Below are positions 43,336 through 52,109 of a stretch of 64,000 nt of DNA, piece by piece. The stretch covers positions 1 through 64,000 of the forward strand of contig CALJUX010000073.1 of NCBI GenBank assembly GCA_937978655.1, read 5' to 3'. A program made the position numbers and the translations under genes. Position 1 is the first letter of the stretch, and each line of letters starts with the position of its first letter. Under the pieces are notes generated by a model. It saw only the letters and a list, made by a program, of their open reading frames with translations, was not told the DNA's origin and ran no database searches. The DNA is from an uncultured Chromatiaceae bacterium. GTDB lineage: Bacteria; Pseudomonadota; Gammaproteobacteria; Enterobacterales; Alteromonadaceae.

Positions 43336-45234
43336 ATGAATAAAAAAGCGCTGTATGCTGCTGTTATCACAGGAACCGTCGCTTGCGGTTATCTGTTCTG
43401 GCCAGCTTCACTTCAGGAGTCAGCGCCGGACTTCACCCCCACTGCGCCAGCAGGATCTGCTGTTGCGCCATCGCCAAAAAACTCGTTGTCAGTACCACAG
43501 CTAAAGGACCATGCATCTCCCTGCCTGCAAGTGCTGCCAGCAGAGGACTGGCACAAAACGCCTGAGCGTGCAGCCATCCGGCAATATTTGTTTGACCGGC
43601 TGCAACAAGGCGACAGTCCTGAGCAGTTATTACTGATGCTGCGCGACCGCCCAGCGCAAGACCAAGCACCAAGCCAGCGCCAGGCTGAATTGCAGTATGA
43701 ATTGCTCGACGCGCTGAGCCGTTATCAAGGCAGTTTGATAACGCATGTGTTTCAGCAAAAGGCGTACAGTGATTTTTTCGACGGTTTAAAACGGTTTGCA
43801 CCGGCAAAGAAAATTGAATATCTGCGTAGCGCTGCTGAAATAGAACTGGTGTATCTGGAACCTTCTGGCCGGTTGGATAATTTTCAGCCCAAAACCACCT
43901 TGCTGTTGCTGGCTCTGCGACAGCGCCAATTTGACAAAGCTTTGACTGGTCTGCGTTTTTTACCCACAGATTACAGTATGCTGCTTGGTGAACTCCTCAA
44001 CGCCCAACAGTTAGAGCAGCTCCTGCAACAAACCGATGATCTGCAAAGCCGGCACAACCTGTTTAATCTGGCTGATCTGGCGGTCTATCACTTCAGAGAC
44101 GACTTGCTGCCACTGCTCGCGCGTTATCAGGTGCTGCCAAGTCGTCAGGATGGCCTGTTTAGTGCCATGGATCTTGCTTTTAGCAGTACATGGCGGAAAC
44201 AAGGCTGGGATGACGCTGAGCGCCGGCAACGTCAACAGGCGACTATTCAATTCCTGCAACATCTCGGTTATCCGCTGCATGGGGAACTGAACACCGCGAA
44301 AAACGGCAAGGCTTTGCTGCAGGTCGCGGCTCTGGGTGAACCAAGGTTTATCAGCTACGACGAAGACCTCATCAACCTCGCCAAAGCACAGCAGCTGGTG
44401 CCGCTACAAAGCCTGCCGGCACCTGAACCGCTGCGTTCGTTACTTAAGCAATATCAGCAACTGGAGCAACAGCAGCAACAATTCAAAACAGCCTGCGAGG
44501 CCCGGCAGGATGCGGAACTGACCGCGCAAGGCTTGTGGTCGGAAAGCGAAGTGGTGAACCAGCTGGACAGGATGGTGCAACAACATAGTACCGGCGAATT
44601 GCCACCGCTGTTGCATCAGCTTGACCCGGCGTTATTGGCGTTTTACTGGCAACAGCAGGATATAGCATTGCTGACGTCTTATGACGTACCGGTCAACGAA
44701 GCTGATTTTGTCAAAGCCATCGCAGCAGATCCGTCTCCAGAGCAAGCTGCGGCTTTACTACTTGCATTGTCGATGCGACCAGCATGGGCGAAGCACTGGC
44801 CAAATGGCCTGGCGGTCAGTCAGCTTGAACTCATGATCAGTTATGACGGCAGCAAACACTGGCAGGAGCTTCAGCAAAACGGTTTTGACCTGAGTATCGC
44901 CGATAGCAAAGGCCGTAATTTATACCCGCTGGCCTTTGCTGACAGCGCTGAAGCTGTGAGTGTATTGCTCAGCGCAAAAGTGCCGCTGCAGCAGAATCCA
45001 ATAGGCCCGGACGCATTGGATTTGGCTTTGGATGCCAGTTACCTGCAGCAACAACTGCACCCGGCGCTGTTTTATATTCTGCAGGAAACTGAGTCTCTGG
45101 AGCCATCCCATCTGGCCCGATTAAAGCGGCTGCAACAATATCGGCCGGCATTATTTCGCCAGTTGCAGGCCCAGTTTACATTGCCGGACCTGACTGCAAT
45201 CACGCCAAACCCCATGCTGAGCCTGGAACCCTGA
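43336..45234 (+). CDS. hypothetical 632-residue Gln/Leu-rich envelope protein
   Basis: Not recognised. The N-terminus (MNKKALYAAVITGTVACGYLFWPAS) is a signal anchor or weak lipoprotein signal, so the protein probably faces the periplasm. The body is almost entirely helical and Leu/Gln rich, with a long Gln-rich coiled-coil-like segment near 370-395. The region about 520-570 (GFDLSIADSKGRNLYPLAFADSAEAVSVLLSAKVPL) resembles ankyrin repeats. ATG 43336 is chosen over the adjoining GTG. It follows hisIE by 270 non-coding bases that contain only the weak stem noted there. It ends nine bases before the convergent TetR gene. Confidence 0.75.
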   Translation: MNKKALYAAVITGTVACGYLFWPASLQESAPDFTPTAPAGSAVAPSPKNSLSVPQLKDHASPCLQVLPAEDWHKTPERAAIRQYLFDRLQQGDSPEQLLLMLRDRPAQDQAPSQRQAELQYELLDALSRYQGSLITHVFQQKAYSDFFDGLKRFAPAKKIEYLRSAAEIELVYLEPSGRLDNFQPKTTLLLLALRQRQFDKALTGLRFLPTDYSMLLGELLNAQQLEQLLQQTDDLQSRHNLFNLADLAVYHFRDDLLPLLARYQVLPSRQDGLFSAMDLAFSSTWRKQGWDDAERRQRQQATIQFLQHLGYPLHGELNTAKNGKALLQVAALGEPRFISYDEDLINLAKAQQLVPLQSLPAPEPLRSLLKQYQQLEQQQQQFKTACEARQDAELTAQGLWSESEVVNQLDRMVQQHSTGELPPLLHQLDPALLAFYWQQQDIALLTSYDVPVNEADFVKAIAADPSPEQAAALLLALSMRPAWAKHWPNGLAVSQLELMISYDGSKHWQELQQNGFDLSIADSKGRNLYPLAFADSAEAVSVLLSAKVPLQQNPIGPDALDLALDASYLQQQLHPALFYILQETESLEPSHLARLKRLQQYRPALFRQLQAQFTLPDLTAITPNPMLSLEP

Positions 45235-45243
45235 AAGCGGTTT

Positions 45244-45846
45244 TTACTCGGGCAGATACTGGCGGACAAACATCTGCACATTGCAGTGCAGTATCTGCTC
45301 GGATTGCGCCGAATAATCATGAAAGCGGAACACCGCCGGCCAGAAAGCGAAGCTTTTCATCAGGCCCCAGAACTGGGTTTCGGCAATTTTAATATCAGGG
45401 ATTTTTAATGCACCGGCCGCTACCGCCTGGTGTAAAAACGGCAACAAACCACATTCCTGATCGTTAACCTGCGCTAAAGCCTGCTCGACCAGTTCTGGCT
45501 GGCGGATCAGTTCCGCCAACACAATTCGCGCCTGTTCAATCAAAGTCTCACTTTGGTACACGGCCCAGACCGAGCGGGCGATTTGCAGCAATTGCTCATC
45601 AACATCGCGACTGGTATCAAACTGCAGACTGGCCGCTTGTTTGGTTTGCACCCAGAACGAGCTAGTCACTTCGTTAAACAACAATTCTTTGCTGGCAAAG
45701 TGGTTATACACAGTGCGTTTGGAAACCTGTGCACGCTCGGCAATGGCGTCCATGCTGGCGCCGACAAAACCTTTGTCTTTAAATTCGGCCAGTGCAGCAT
45801 TGATCACCGCCTGACGTTTTTGTGCTGACCGACCTACAGGTTCCAT
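45244..45846 (-). CDS. TetR/AcrR family transcriptional regulator
   Basis: A 200-residue one-component repressor. The N-terminal TetR helix-turn-helix is clear: RQAVINAALAEFKDKGFVGASMDAIAERAQVSKRTVYNHFASKELLFNEV. The C-terminal ligand/dimer domain resembles the AefR-like class (LIEQARIVLAELIRQPELV). It is divergent from the metallo-beta-lactamase-fold gene, with a perfect palindrome between them that is its likely operator, so it probably controls that gene and itself. The inducer is unknown. Confidence 0.92.
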   Translation of the reverse strand: MEPVGRSAQKRQAVINAALAEFKDKGFVGASMDAIAERAQVSKRTVYNHFASKELLFNEVTSSFWVQTKQAASLQFDTSRDVDEQLLQIARSVWAVYQSETLIEQARIVLAELIRQPELVEQALAQVNDQECGLLPFLHQAVAAGALKIPDIKIAETQFWGLMKSFAFWPAVFRFHDYSAQSEQILHCNVQMFVRQYLPE

Positions 45847-45951
45847 CACGCCCCTCTTTTTCCACGCTATTGTCGCGACTGCATTTAGCTACTGCCTGAC
45901 ACTCTTGCAGAAAATTTTACACTAAGCAGTTTACTTTTGCCATTTTAACAC

Positions 45952-45972
45952 TAAACTACACCGTGTAGTTTA
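45952..45972. promoter_or_regulatory. palindromic operator between the TetR and MBL-fold genes
   Basis: A perfect 21-bp palindrome: left arm TAAACTACAC, central C, right arm its exact inverse. It lies 36 bases before the MBL-fold start. An imperfect partial copy (ACACTAAGCAGTTTACTTTT at 45919-45938) sits just upstream and may be a second, weaker site. Size and symmetry are typical of TetR operators. Confidence 0.8.
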
Positions 45973-46008
45973 CTTTTAATGCTCAACCGCCAGCAGCAGG
46001 AACCTAAG

Positions 46009-47070
46009 ATGAGTATCGCCGACAAAACTTGTGTTTCTCTTCGCCCTGAGAGCGCAGCACCAGTGCGCCGCAAATTTCATAATACCGCCCAAACACAAGA
46101 TGGCAGTGCTGCGCTTGGCCAGATCATCTGGCGCTATCTGACACAAAGAGTCGCGGACAAAACACCGCGCCAGGCCATTCCAGTGCAAGCGGCGGATTTA
46201 TCCGGCAACCATGATCTGCTGCTGAAAATCAGCCACAGCTCTGTGTTGTTGCGTCTCGACGGTGAGTATCTGCTGCTGGACCCGGTGTTCAGTAAACGCG
46301 CCTCCCCGCTGCAGTGGCTCGGGCCGAAACGCTTTCATGCGCTGCCGCTGCAACTGGATGAGTTGCCGCCCCTTGCCGCCGTATTGATCTCACACGATCA
46401 TTATGATCATCTGGATAAACAGGCGGTGCGCGCGTTAATCAGCAAAACCAAACGTTTTATTGTGCCGCTTGGCGTCGATGCGCATTTACGCCGTTTTGGT
46501 GTACCAAACGAGATGATCACTGTGCTGGACTGGTGGCAACACACGACATTTGCCGGTTTAACCGTACATGCCACGCCAGCACAGCATTTTTCTGGCCGCG
46601 GTTTAAACGACAAAAACCAAACCTTGTGGGCATCTTATGTGATTGAATCCAGCCAGAAACGGCTGTTTTTCAGTGGTGACAGTGGTTATTTCCGCGGTTT
46701 TGCCGAAATCGGCCGCCGTTTTGGCCCGATAGATGTAGCGATGATTGAAACCGGCGCTTACGACGAACTCTGGGCCGATATTCATATGCAACCGGAACAA
46801 AGCCTGCGCGCCCATCTCGACTTACAAGCCGCCTATCTGGTGCCCATTCACAACAGCAGTTTTGACCTCGCCATGCACGCCTGGTTTGAGCCGCTGGAAC
46901 GGTTAGCTGTTGCCGCTGAGGCCTATCAGGTACAACTGGTGACGCCGGTTTTTGGCGCGGCGGTCGATTTGTCGCAACTCAGCTTCGCCCCCGCTCTGCA
47001 TCACAGCTGGTGGCGGCAGTTGATGCCGGCGCAGGCACAGAATCATCACGTCCTACAAATTCCCGCCTGA
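46009..47070 (+). CDS. MBL-fold metallohydrolase, NAPE-PLD/UlaG-like
   Basis: A 353-residue metallo-beta-lactamase-fold enzyme. Zinc motif LISHDHYDHLDKQAV, further His in TPAQHFSGRG, Asp in FFSGDSGYF and His in VPIHNSSFDLA. The C-terminal HSWWR region and the overall arrangement recall bacterial homologues of N-acyl-phosphatidylethanolamine phospholipase D, so a lipid phosphodiester substrate is possible but inferred. AGGA precedes the ATG at 46009. Predicted to be repressed by the divergent TetR protein. A strong hairpin follows the stop. Confidence 0.88.
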   Translation: MSIADKTCVSLRPESAAPVRRKFHNTAQTQDGSAALGQIIWRYLTQRVADKTPRQAIPVQAADLSGNHDLLLKISHSSVLLRLDGEYLLLDPVFSKRASPLQWLGPKRFHALPLQLDELPPLAAVLISHDHYDHLDKQAVRALISKTKRFIVPLGVDAHLRRFGVPNEMITVLDWWQHTTFAGLTVHATPAQHFSGRGLNDKNQTLWASYVIESSQKRLFFSGDSGYFRGFAEIGRRFGPIDVAMIETGAYDELWADIHMQPEQSLRAHLDLQAAYLVPIHNSSFDLAMHAWFEPLERLAVAAEAYQVQLVTPVFGAAVDLSQLSFAPALHHSWWRQLMPAQAQNHHVLQIPA

Positions 47071-47081
47071 CCGATGAATAA

Positions 47082-47107
47082 AGCAGCCAGCGATGACGCT
47101 GGCTGCT
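47082..47107. terminator. stem-loop between the MBL-fold gene and ahpF
   Basis: Perfect 11-bp stem AGCAGCCAGCG/CGCTGGCTGCT with loop ATGA. The plus-strand side has no T run; on the minus strand TTTATTC follows, so it most likely ends the ahpF transcript. Confidence 0.65.
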
Positions 47108-47123
47108 GATACTACTTACAAAT

Positions 47124-47168
47124 AAAGTGCTGACGACTAAAGTGGTGACAACTTAAGTGCTGGCAACT
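47124..47168. repeat. three tandem 15-bp repeats at the 3' end of ahpF
   Basis: Three consecutive imperfect copies: AAAGTGCTGACGACT, AAAGTGGTGACAACT, TAAGTGCTGGCAACT (plus strand), then a partial TAAG. The array abuts the ahpF stop codon and lies in its 3' untranslated region. Confidence 0.85.
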
Positions 47169-48712
47169 TAAGAGTTGCGGATCAGGTAATCAAAGGCCCC
47201 CAGTGATGCCGTCGCGCCAGATCCCATCGCAATGATGATTTGCTTAAACGGCGTATTGGTCGCATCGCCGGCGGCAAACACCCCTTTCATCGACGTCTGG
47301 CCATGGCTGTCGACGATGATTTCACCACGATTGGTCAGCTCCAGGGTGCCACGCAGCCATTCGGTGTTTGGCACCAGACCGATTTGCACGAAAATACCAG
47401 CCAGCGCCACGTGTTTGGCTTCGCCGCTGACGCGGTCTGTGTAGTTGATACCGGTCACTTTGCTGCCATCACCCAACACTTCAGTACTTTGCGCATTCAG
47501 CATGATGTCGATATTGCCCATTGACTGGGCCTTTTTCACCAGCACGGCATCAGCGCGCAGCTTGCTGTCAAATTCCAGCACTGTGACGTGCTCTACGATA
47601 CCGGCCAGGTCAATCGCCGCTTCAATCCCCGAGTTACCACCACCGATCACTGCCACGCGTTTGCCTTTAAACAGCGGACCGTCACAGTGCGGGCAATAAG
47701 CCACACCACGACCGCGGTACTCTTTTTCGCCCGGCACATTCATCTCTCTCCAGCGCGCGCCGGTCGACAGGATCACGGTTTTGGCTTTCAGCACTGCACC
47801 GTTGGCCAGTTCCAGTTCAAACAATTCGTTTTGCGACAACTTCACTGCTTTTTGGCTGTGCATGATATCGACGTCATAGTGACGGACATGGGCTTCTAAA
47901 TTCGCCACCAGCTTTGGCCCTTCGGTTTCTTTCACCGAAATAAAGTTCTCGATCCCGACAGTATCAGCCACCTGACCACCAAAACGCTCTGCAACCACAC
48001 CGGTGTTCAGGCCTTTGCGCGCTGCGTAAATCGCTGCCGCCGAGCCCGCCGGGCCACCGCCAACCACCAGCACATCAAAATTGTTTTTCTTCGCCAGCGC
48101 TTCGGCCTGACGCGTTGCTGCCGAAGCGTCCACTTTGTTCAGAATATTGCCAAGGCTGATGGCGCCTTGGGAGAACTGCTCGCCGTTTAAGTACACTGTT
48201 GGTACGGCCATGATGTTGCGATCCGCCACTTCCTGTGGGAATACGGCGCCATCGATCATCGTGGTGGTGATATTGGGGTTCACCGCTGCCAACAGATTCA
48301 GGGCCTGCACCACTTCCGGACAGGTCTGACAGCTCAGCGACACATAGACTTCAAAATTCAGAGCACCAGGCAGCGCGGCGATCTGTTCCAGCACTGCGGC
48401 TTCTTCTTTGATGGTATGGCCACCTGAATGCAACAGTGCCAGTACCAGCGAAGTAAATTCGTGGCCCATCGGCACACCGGCAAAAGTCATCACTGTGCCT
48501 TTGGCCTGCGACCGCACCTGCATCGACGGCACACGGCCGGCATTTTGGTTTTGGGTCACCACAATCAGGTCGGACACGCTGGCGATATCATCTACCAGTG
48601 CTTTTAACTCCAGGCCTTTTTCGCTCTGATCATAAGCCAGTGCCAGCTCCACAGGCGTCTTCAGGTGTTGCAGGTAGCCTTGTAATGCTGATTTTAAGTT
48701 GTTGTCTAACAT
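47168..48712 (-). CDS. ahpF: alkyl hydroperoxide reductase subunit F
   Basis: FAD/NADH disulfide reductase that regenerates AhpC. The 514 residues have the N-terminal tandem thioredoxin-like domain with its redox pair C128-C131 (SLSCQTCPE), an FAD site VLVVGGGPAGSAAA, the reductase pair C340-C343 (AYCPHCDGP), an NAD site VAVIGGGNSGIEAA and the terminal FAD motif GVFAAGDATNTPFKQIIIAMG. GAGGAA precedes the ATG. It lies 236 bases downstream of ahpC on the same strand, but an ahpC terminator and its own upstream element indicate a separate transcript. Confidence 0.97.
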   Translation of the reverse strand: MLDNNLKSALQGYLQHLKTPVELALAYDQSEKGLELKALVDDIASVSDLIVVTQNQNAGRVPSMQVRSQAKGTVMTFAGVPMGHEFTSLVLALLHSGGHTIKEEAAVLEQIAALPGALNFEVYVSLSCQTCPEVVQALNLLAAVNPNITTTMIDGAVFPQEVADRNIMAVPTVYLNGEQFSQGAISLGNILNKVDASAATRQAEALAKKNNFDVLVVGGGPAGSAAAIYAARKGLNTGVVAERFGGQVADTVGIENFISVKETEGPKLVANLEAHVRHYDVDIMHSQKAVKLSQNELFELELANGAVLKAKTVILSTGARWREMNVPGEKEYRGRGVAYCPHCDGPLFKGKRVAVIGGGNSGIEAAIDLAGIVEHVTVLEFDSKLRADAVLVKKAQSMGNIDIMLNAQSTEVLGDGSKVTGINYTDRVSGEAKHVALAGIFVQIGLVPNTEWLRGTLELTNRGEIIVDSHGQTSMKGVFAAGDATNTPFKQIIIAMGSGATASLGAFDYLIRNS

Positions 48713-48822
48713 GCTGAGTTCCTCTTCATGGCGAATGCTGAGTGTTGCCCGTTTTTTAGCTGACCGGCAACCGGGTTTCTGTTTGATAAAGCTATCTTAG
48801 TCAAAACATTCAATCTCATAAA

Positions 48823-48862
48823 ACGAATTAAACGGATTCATTCAATTTGTTTTATCGATTGA
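48823..48862 (-). promoter_or_regulatory. shared ahp upstream element, copy at ahpF
   Basis: Forty bases that align without gaps to 49606-49645 upstream of ahpC, 30 of 40 identical, starting ACGAAT and ending CGATTGA in both. It lies 110 bases before the ahpF start. A LysR/OxyR-type binding region is the obvious candidate but is inferred. Confidence 0.6.
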
Positions 48863-48895
48863 TATGCAAAAGCGATTTTTTGTGATGACAAAAAC

Positions 48896-48924
48896 AAAAC
48901 AGCCGGACAAAGTCCGGCTGTTTT
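48896..48924. terminator. intrinsic terminator of ahpC
   Basis: 13-bp stem AAAACAGCCGGAC/GTCCGGCTGTTTT (48896-48908 and 48912-48924) with a three-base loop, continuing into a T-rich tract on the minus strand. It lies 24 bases after the ahpC stop and separates ahpC from ahpF. Confidence 0.9.
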
Positions 48925-48948
48925 CTTCAATGCATCAGTGAGGCCGGA

Positions 48949-49512
48949 TTAGATTTTACCGACCAGGTCCAGTGATGGTGCCAGCGTCTTCTCGCCCGGA
49001 GTCCATTTCGCTGGACATACTTCGCCGTCGTGGTTTGCCACGTACTGCGCAGCCTGCACCTTGCGGAACAGTTCTGAAGCACTGCGGCCGATGCCCAGGT
49101 CATGGATCTCAGCAACTTTGACGATACCTTCCGGGTTGATCACGAAAGTACCGCGCAGGGCCAGACCTTCTTCTTCGATCATCACATCAAAGTTACGGGT
49201 GATAGTCCCTGTTGGGTCAGCTACCATTGGGTAGTTGATTTTTTTGATGGTTTCAGAAGCGTCATGCCAGGCTTTGTGCGTGAAATGCGTGTCAGTAGAC
49301 ACTGAGTACACTTCCACACCGATTTCCTGGAATTTTGGATAGAAATCAGCCAGATCGCCTAATTCAGTCGGGCAAACGAAAGTGAAGTCAGCCGGGTAGA
49401 ACACAACGACAGACCATTTGCCTAACAGGTCCTGATCAGACACAGAAACAAATTTACCCTGATGGAAAGCCTGAGCATTAAATGGCTTGATTTTGCTGTT
49501 GATAATCGACAT
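48949..49512 (-). CDS. ahpC: peroxiredoxin AhpC
   Basis: Typical 2-Cys peroxiredoxin that reduces H2O2 and organic peroxides. The peroxidatic Cys is C47 in DFTFVCPTELGDL and the resolving Cys C166 in EVCPAKWTPG. The 187-residue length equals that of E. coli AhpC. The GGIG/YF-type C-terminal region (NVANHDGE analogue, then DLVGKI) is of the usual enterobacterial class. GGAG lies upstream of the ATG. It is transcribed toward ahpF but has its own terminator. Confidence 0.97.
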   Translation of the reverse strand: MSIINSKIKPFNAQAFHQGKFVSVSDQDLLGKWSVVVFYPADFTFVCPTELGDLADFYPKFQEIGVEVYSVSTDTHFTHKAWHDASETIKKINYPMVADPTGTITRNFDVMIEEEGLALRGTFVINPEGIVKVAEIHDLGIGRSASELFRKVQAAQYVANHDGEVCPAKWTPGEKTLAPSLDLVGKI

Positions 49513-49877
49513 TTGTCGTTCTCCATGTTGTGGTTAATATCAATGCTTTGTCTATAAAAGCTGTGGCGTTGCAAGCATAGTAGTCCAATGTGACAATTGC
49601 GTATAACGAATAAAATGAATTCATCTAATCAATTTAAACGATTGAAAAACTAATTCGTCTTCGGCGCTGACACCGCGTGCAACGGCAGACCTCAGGCCAA
49701 AGAGATGGGGCCTGGCCTGTCAGAACACAATAGGAATTGCACCAAAAAATCAAATCCGCTCAACAGCCGGCTTTCTTCGTCAGATTGCATGTCAGACATC
49801 TGGCGGCTAAGCTGCTTCAATGTTACATCTTGATTAAGCATGCAATTTCCGGCATTCCGGTAGTAATCAGCGCACCC
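49513..49877. other. divergent intergenic region ahpC / receiver-TPR gene
   Basis: Non-coding region of 365 bases. It contains the ahpC copy of the shared 40-bp element (49606-49645) with a GAATTC-centred palindrome, ATGAATTCAT. From about 49700 to 49877 an in-frame extension of the receiver-TPR gene from TTG 49737 is open but looks non-coding. Nothing else was recognised. Confidence 0.55.
49606..49645 (-). promoter_or_regulatory. shared ahp upstream element, copy at ahpC
   Basis: The counterpart of 48823-48862 (30 of 40 identical). It begins 94 bases before the ahpC start and contains the palindrome ATGAATTCAT. The same orientation relative to both genes suggests one regulator for both. Confidence 0.6.
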
Positions 49878-51425
49878 ATGAGCCAATTTAAACTCGATTT
49901 AAGCAAATTGTTTGACCTGCAGGTGCTGTTGATTGAAGCAGACCCTGATCTATTGCATTTATTTAAACAAATGCTGCTGAACCTGGGGATCCGGAAGATT
50001 GAAACCGCCCGGCAAATCGACGAATTGCTGGCGCGGGACACTCCGGTCAGCGCCGACATCATATTTCTCGATTATGCCGTCGACAGCCAGCTGACCGGCG
50101 GTGAAATTGCCGACCAGTTGATCGGGCACGGCATTTTGCCGAACCGCACCCGACTGGTGCTGATGGCGCAGCAAAATGACCGGGCACAATACGCCATCGA
50201 ATATCCATACCATCAAATCAGTTATCTGGAGCGGCCTTTTAACAAGGTAACGCTGGATCAGGAATTAAAACAGCATGTGCACTTCAGTCCGCAACTACGG
50301 CCATTGCTGACCCTGGCCGGTCTTGGCCGTTATGCTGATTGTCTGAAACTGCTGTTGCATACCCAGAGCCAGCCATTGCCACCGGGCCTGGAACCAGTGT
50401 TGCAGCGTCTGCGCGTCCAGCTGCTGCTGGATTTGCACAAATTTGACGCCGTGATCCCGCTGTTAAAAGCCCCCATCGCCGAACAGCAAGGCTGGGCGCT
50501 GTGGGCCTTGTACCGGGTACGTTATGAACGCGGCGATTTAACGGCCTGCCGGGCTTTTCTGACCGACAGTTCAGAAGAACTGGCGCACTATGCGCAACGC
50601 CGTGAGATCTGGCTGATTTATCTCGCCCTGCAGGAGCGTGACTACGCCGCCGCGCTGCAGGTGGTGCAAAAAATTCCGTCAGCCGGCATGTCCAGTCATG
50701 TGGTGCGGCTGACACATCTGGTGTTCATCCTGGCCGGAGAAACAGAACGCGCTCAGGAATTCATCGAGCGAAAACGCCGGCTGGCCGTACGGGGTGACCT
50801 GTATATCCAGTTCAGTATCGCCCAGGCCAGGGCCGTGCTCTGGCAGCTGCAGCATTGTGAAGTTTCCCTGCAGCCCTCGCTATTTCAACAACTTGAACAA
50901 CTATTGTCGCAAATCCGCCAGGATAAAATGGCTGGCTGTTACAGCCTGTCAATGCATCTGCTCGACGCGCATATCAGTCAGTTCCGCGACGGCGACGACC
51001 GGGCCTGGCAACTGCTACAGGATCATTTGCGTGGCACCGACTGGCCGGCACAATCCGCCAGCGTGCTGTGCCACGCGGCAGTGGTTTTTCATAGCCTGCA
51101 GCAACATCAGCTGGCGGCAGATTTACTGTTTTATGCTGACAATCAGCTACAACAAATGCTGGATAACTGCCACCGGGTGTTTACCGGCTGCCTGCATCAA
51201 CATGCCTTTGATCTGATTTATCCGGCAGAAGCGCGGGCCGACGCCTATCAGCAAATGGCGCACCGCTATCTGCAAACTCCGGACTTACTGGCTGCCGCCA
51301 AAATGCTGCGGCGCGCCTGCCGCTACCGGCCACAGGACCTGCAGCTGCGCCAGCAGCTGTATCAGCTGATGCAACAACTGGGCATACAACGCTTTCGTGG
51401 CATCAATTTACCGCAGGAGCAATAG
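49878..51425 (+). CDS. response regulator-like protein: altered receiver domain plus TPR region
   Basis: A 515-residue cytoplasmic protein. Residues about 12-130 form a receiver domain (VLLIEADPD acidic pocket, D65 in IIFLDYA as the likely phosphoacceptor). The conserved Lys is replaced by Arg (YLERPF, R119), and the usual Thr/Ser position reads Ala (LVLMAQ). From about 140 on it is helical TPR-like to the end, with no DNA-binding or enzymatic output domain, so it likely signals by protein contact. The start at 49878 (MSQFKLDLSKLF) is preferred over TTG 49737. The truncated gene at 46-1259 looks like a paralogue. Confidence 0.82.
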   Translation: MSQFKLDLSKLFDLQVLLIEADPDLLHLFKQMLLNLGIRKIETARQIDELLARDTPVSADIIFLDYAVDSQLTGGEIADQLIGHGILPNRTRLVLMAQQNDRAQYAIEYPYHQISYLERPFNKVTLDQELKQHVHFSPQLRPLLTLAGLGRYADCLKLLLHTQSQPLPPGLEPVLQRLRVQLLLDLHKFDAVIPLLKAPIAEQQGWALWALYRVRYERGDLTACRAFLTDSSEELAHYAQRREIWLIYLALQERDYAAALQVVQKIPSAGMSSHVVRLTHLVFILAGETERAQEFIERKRRLAVRGDLYIQFSIAQARAVLWQLQHCEVSLQPSLFQQLEQLLSQIRQDKMAGCYSLSMHLLDAHISQFRDGDDRAWQLLQDHLRGTDWPAQSASVLCHAAVVFHSLQQHQLAADLLFYADNQLQQMLDNCHRVFTGCLHQHAFDLIYPAEARADAYQQMAHRYLQTPDLLAAAKMLRRACRYRPQDLQLRQQLYQLMQQLGIQRFRGINLPQEQ

Positions 51426-51458
51426 CTGCGGCACAGCTTCATACCTTTACGGCAGCTG

Positions 51459-52109
51459 TCAGAACAGCACCTGCTCGACAAAACCGCCAAAGCCACTTTG
51501 TGGATCAAGCAGCTGGATCTCCAGCACCCAAATGCCGCTGCGAACTTCACCATCACAACCGGCTAACTGACCGCTGGCATAGAGCTTATGCGGAAAATCG
51601 CCGACCCGGTGGCCTTTGATCTGATGATTCAACACTAACTGATGGGCCGCGGCAGCGGTGGCGGCAAATTCATATAACGCAGCACCGCTGCAGCCAGTGC
51701 TGCGCCAATAGGCCGCCACCTGATCAAATACCTGATGCACGGCCTGCTGCACAGCATGATGCCGGGGATTTGTGCCCAGACAAAAGGTCGCGCCCACATC
51801 AGCCTCATGGCCCGCAAATACCGGACCAATGTCGACAAAGAAGATATCATCGGCCTGTAATACCACCGCCGGATCTGAGGCTTCACTGTAAATCTTCGCG
51901 GTGTTGCGGCCAAACCGCACAATTGGCGGATGCCAGTGGCATTCGGCACCTGCTTGCTGTAACAACGCTTCGGCCATTGCTGTGGCCTGCGGCTCGGTCA
52001 TTCCAGGTTGCAGCTGCCCGGCCAGCTGCTGTAGCACCTGCAAAGCCTGCTGTTGCGCCGCTTGCATAGCACCGATAGAAAAATTTTGGCCAACCTTTTG
52101 ATTCTGCAT
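51459..52109 (-). CDS. M24 family (Xaa-Pro peptidase-like) metallopeptidase
   Basis: A 216-residue pita-bread-fold protein. Metal-ligand positions of the family are visible: the two Asp in FFVDIGPVFAGHEADVGATF, His in HRVGDFPH and Glu in WVLEIQLLD, with a further acidic residue possible near the C-terminus. It lacks the N-terminal domain of classical aminopeptidase P. Predicted cytoplasmic; an aminopeptidase or a non-peptidase homologue such as a creatinase-type enzyme are both possible. It is convergent with the receiver-TPR gene (33 bases between) without a visible terminator. Confidence 0.83.
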   Translation of the reverse strand: MQNQKVGQNFSIGAMQAAQQQALQVLQQLAGQLQPGMTEPQATAMAEALLQQAGAECHWHPPIVRFGRNTAKIYSEASDPAVVLQADDIFFVDIGPVFAGHEADVGATFCLGTNPRHHAVQQAVHQVFDQVAAYWRSTGCSGAALYEFAATAAAAHQLVLNHQIKGHRVGDFPHKLYASGQLAGCDGEVRSGIWVLEIQLLDPQSGFGGFVEQVLF

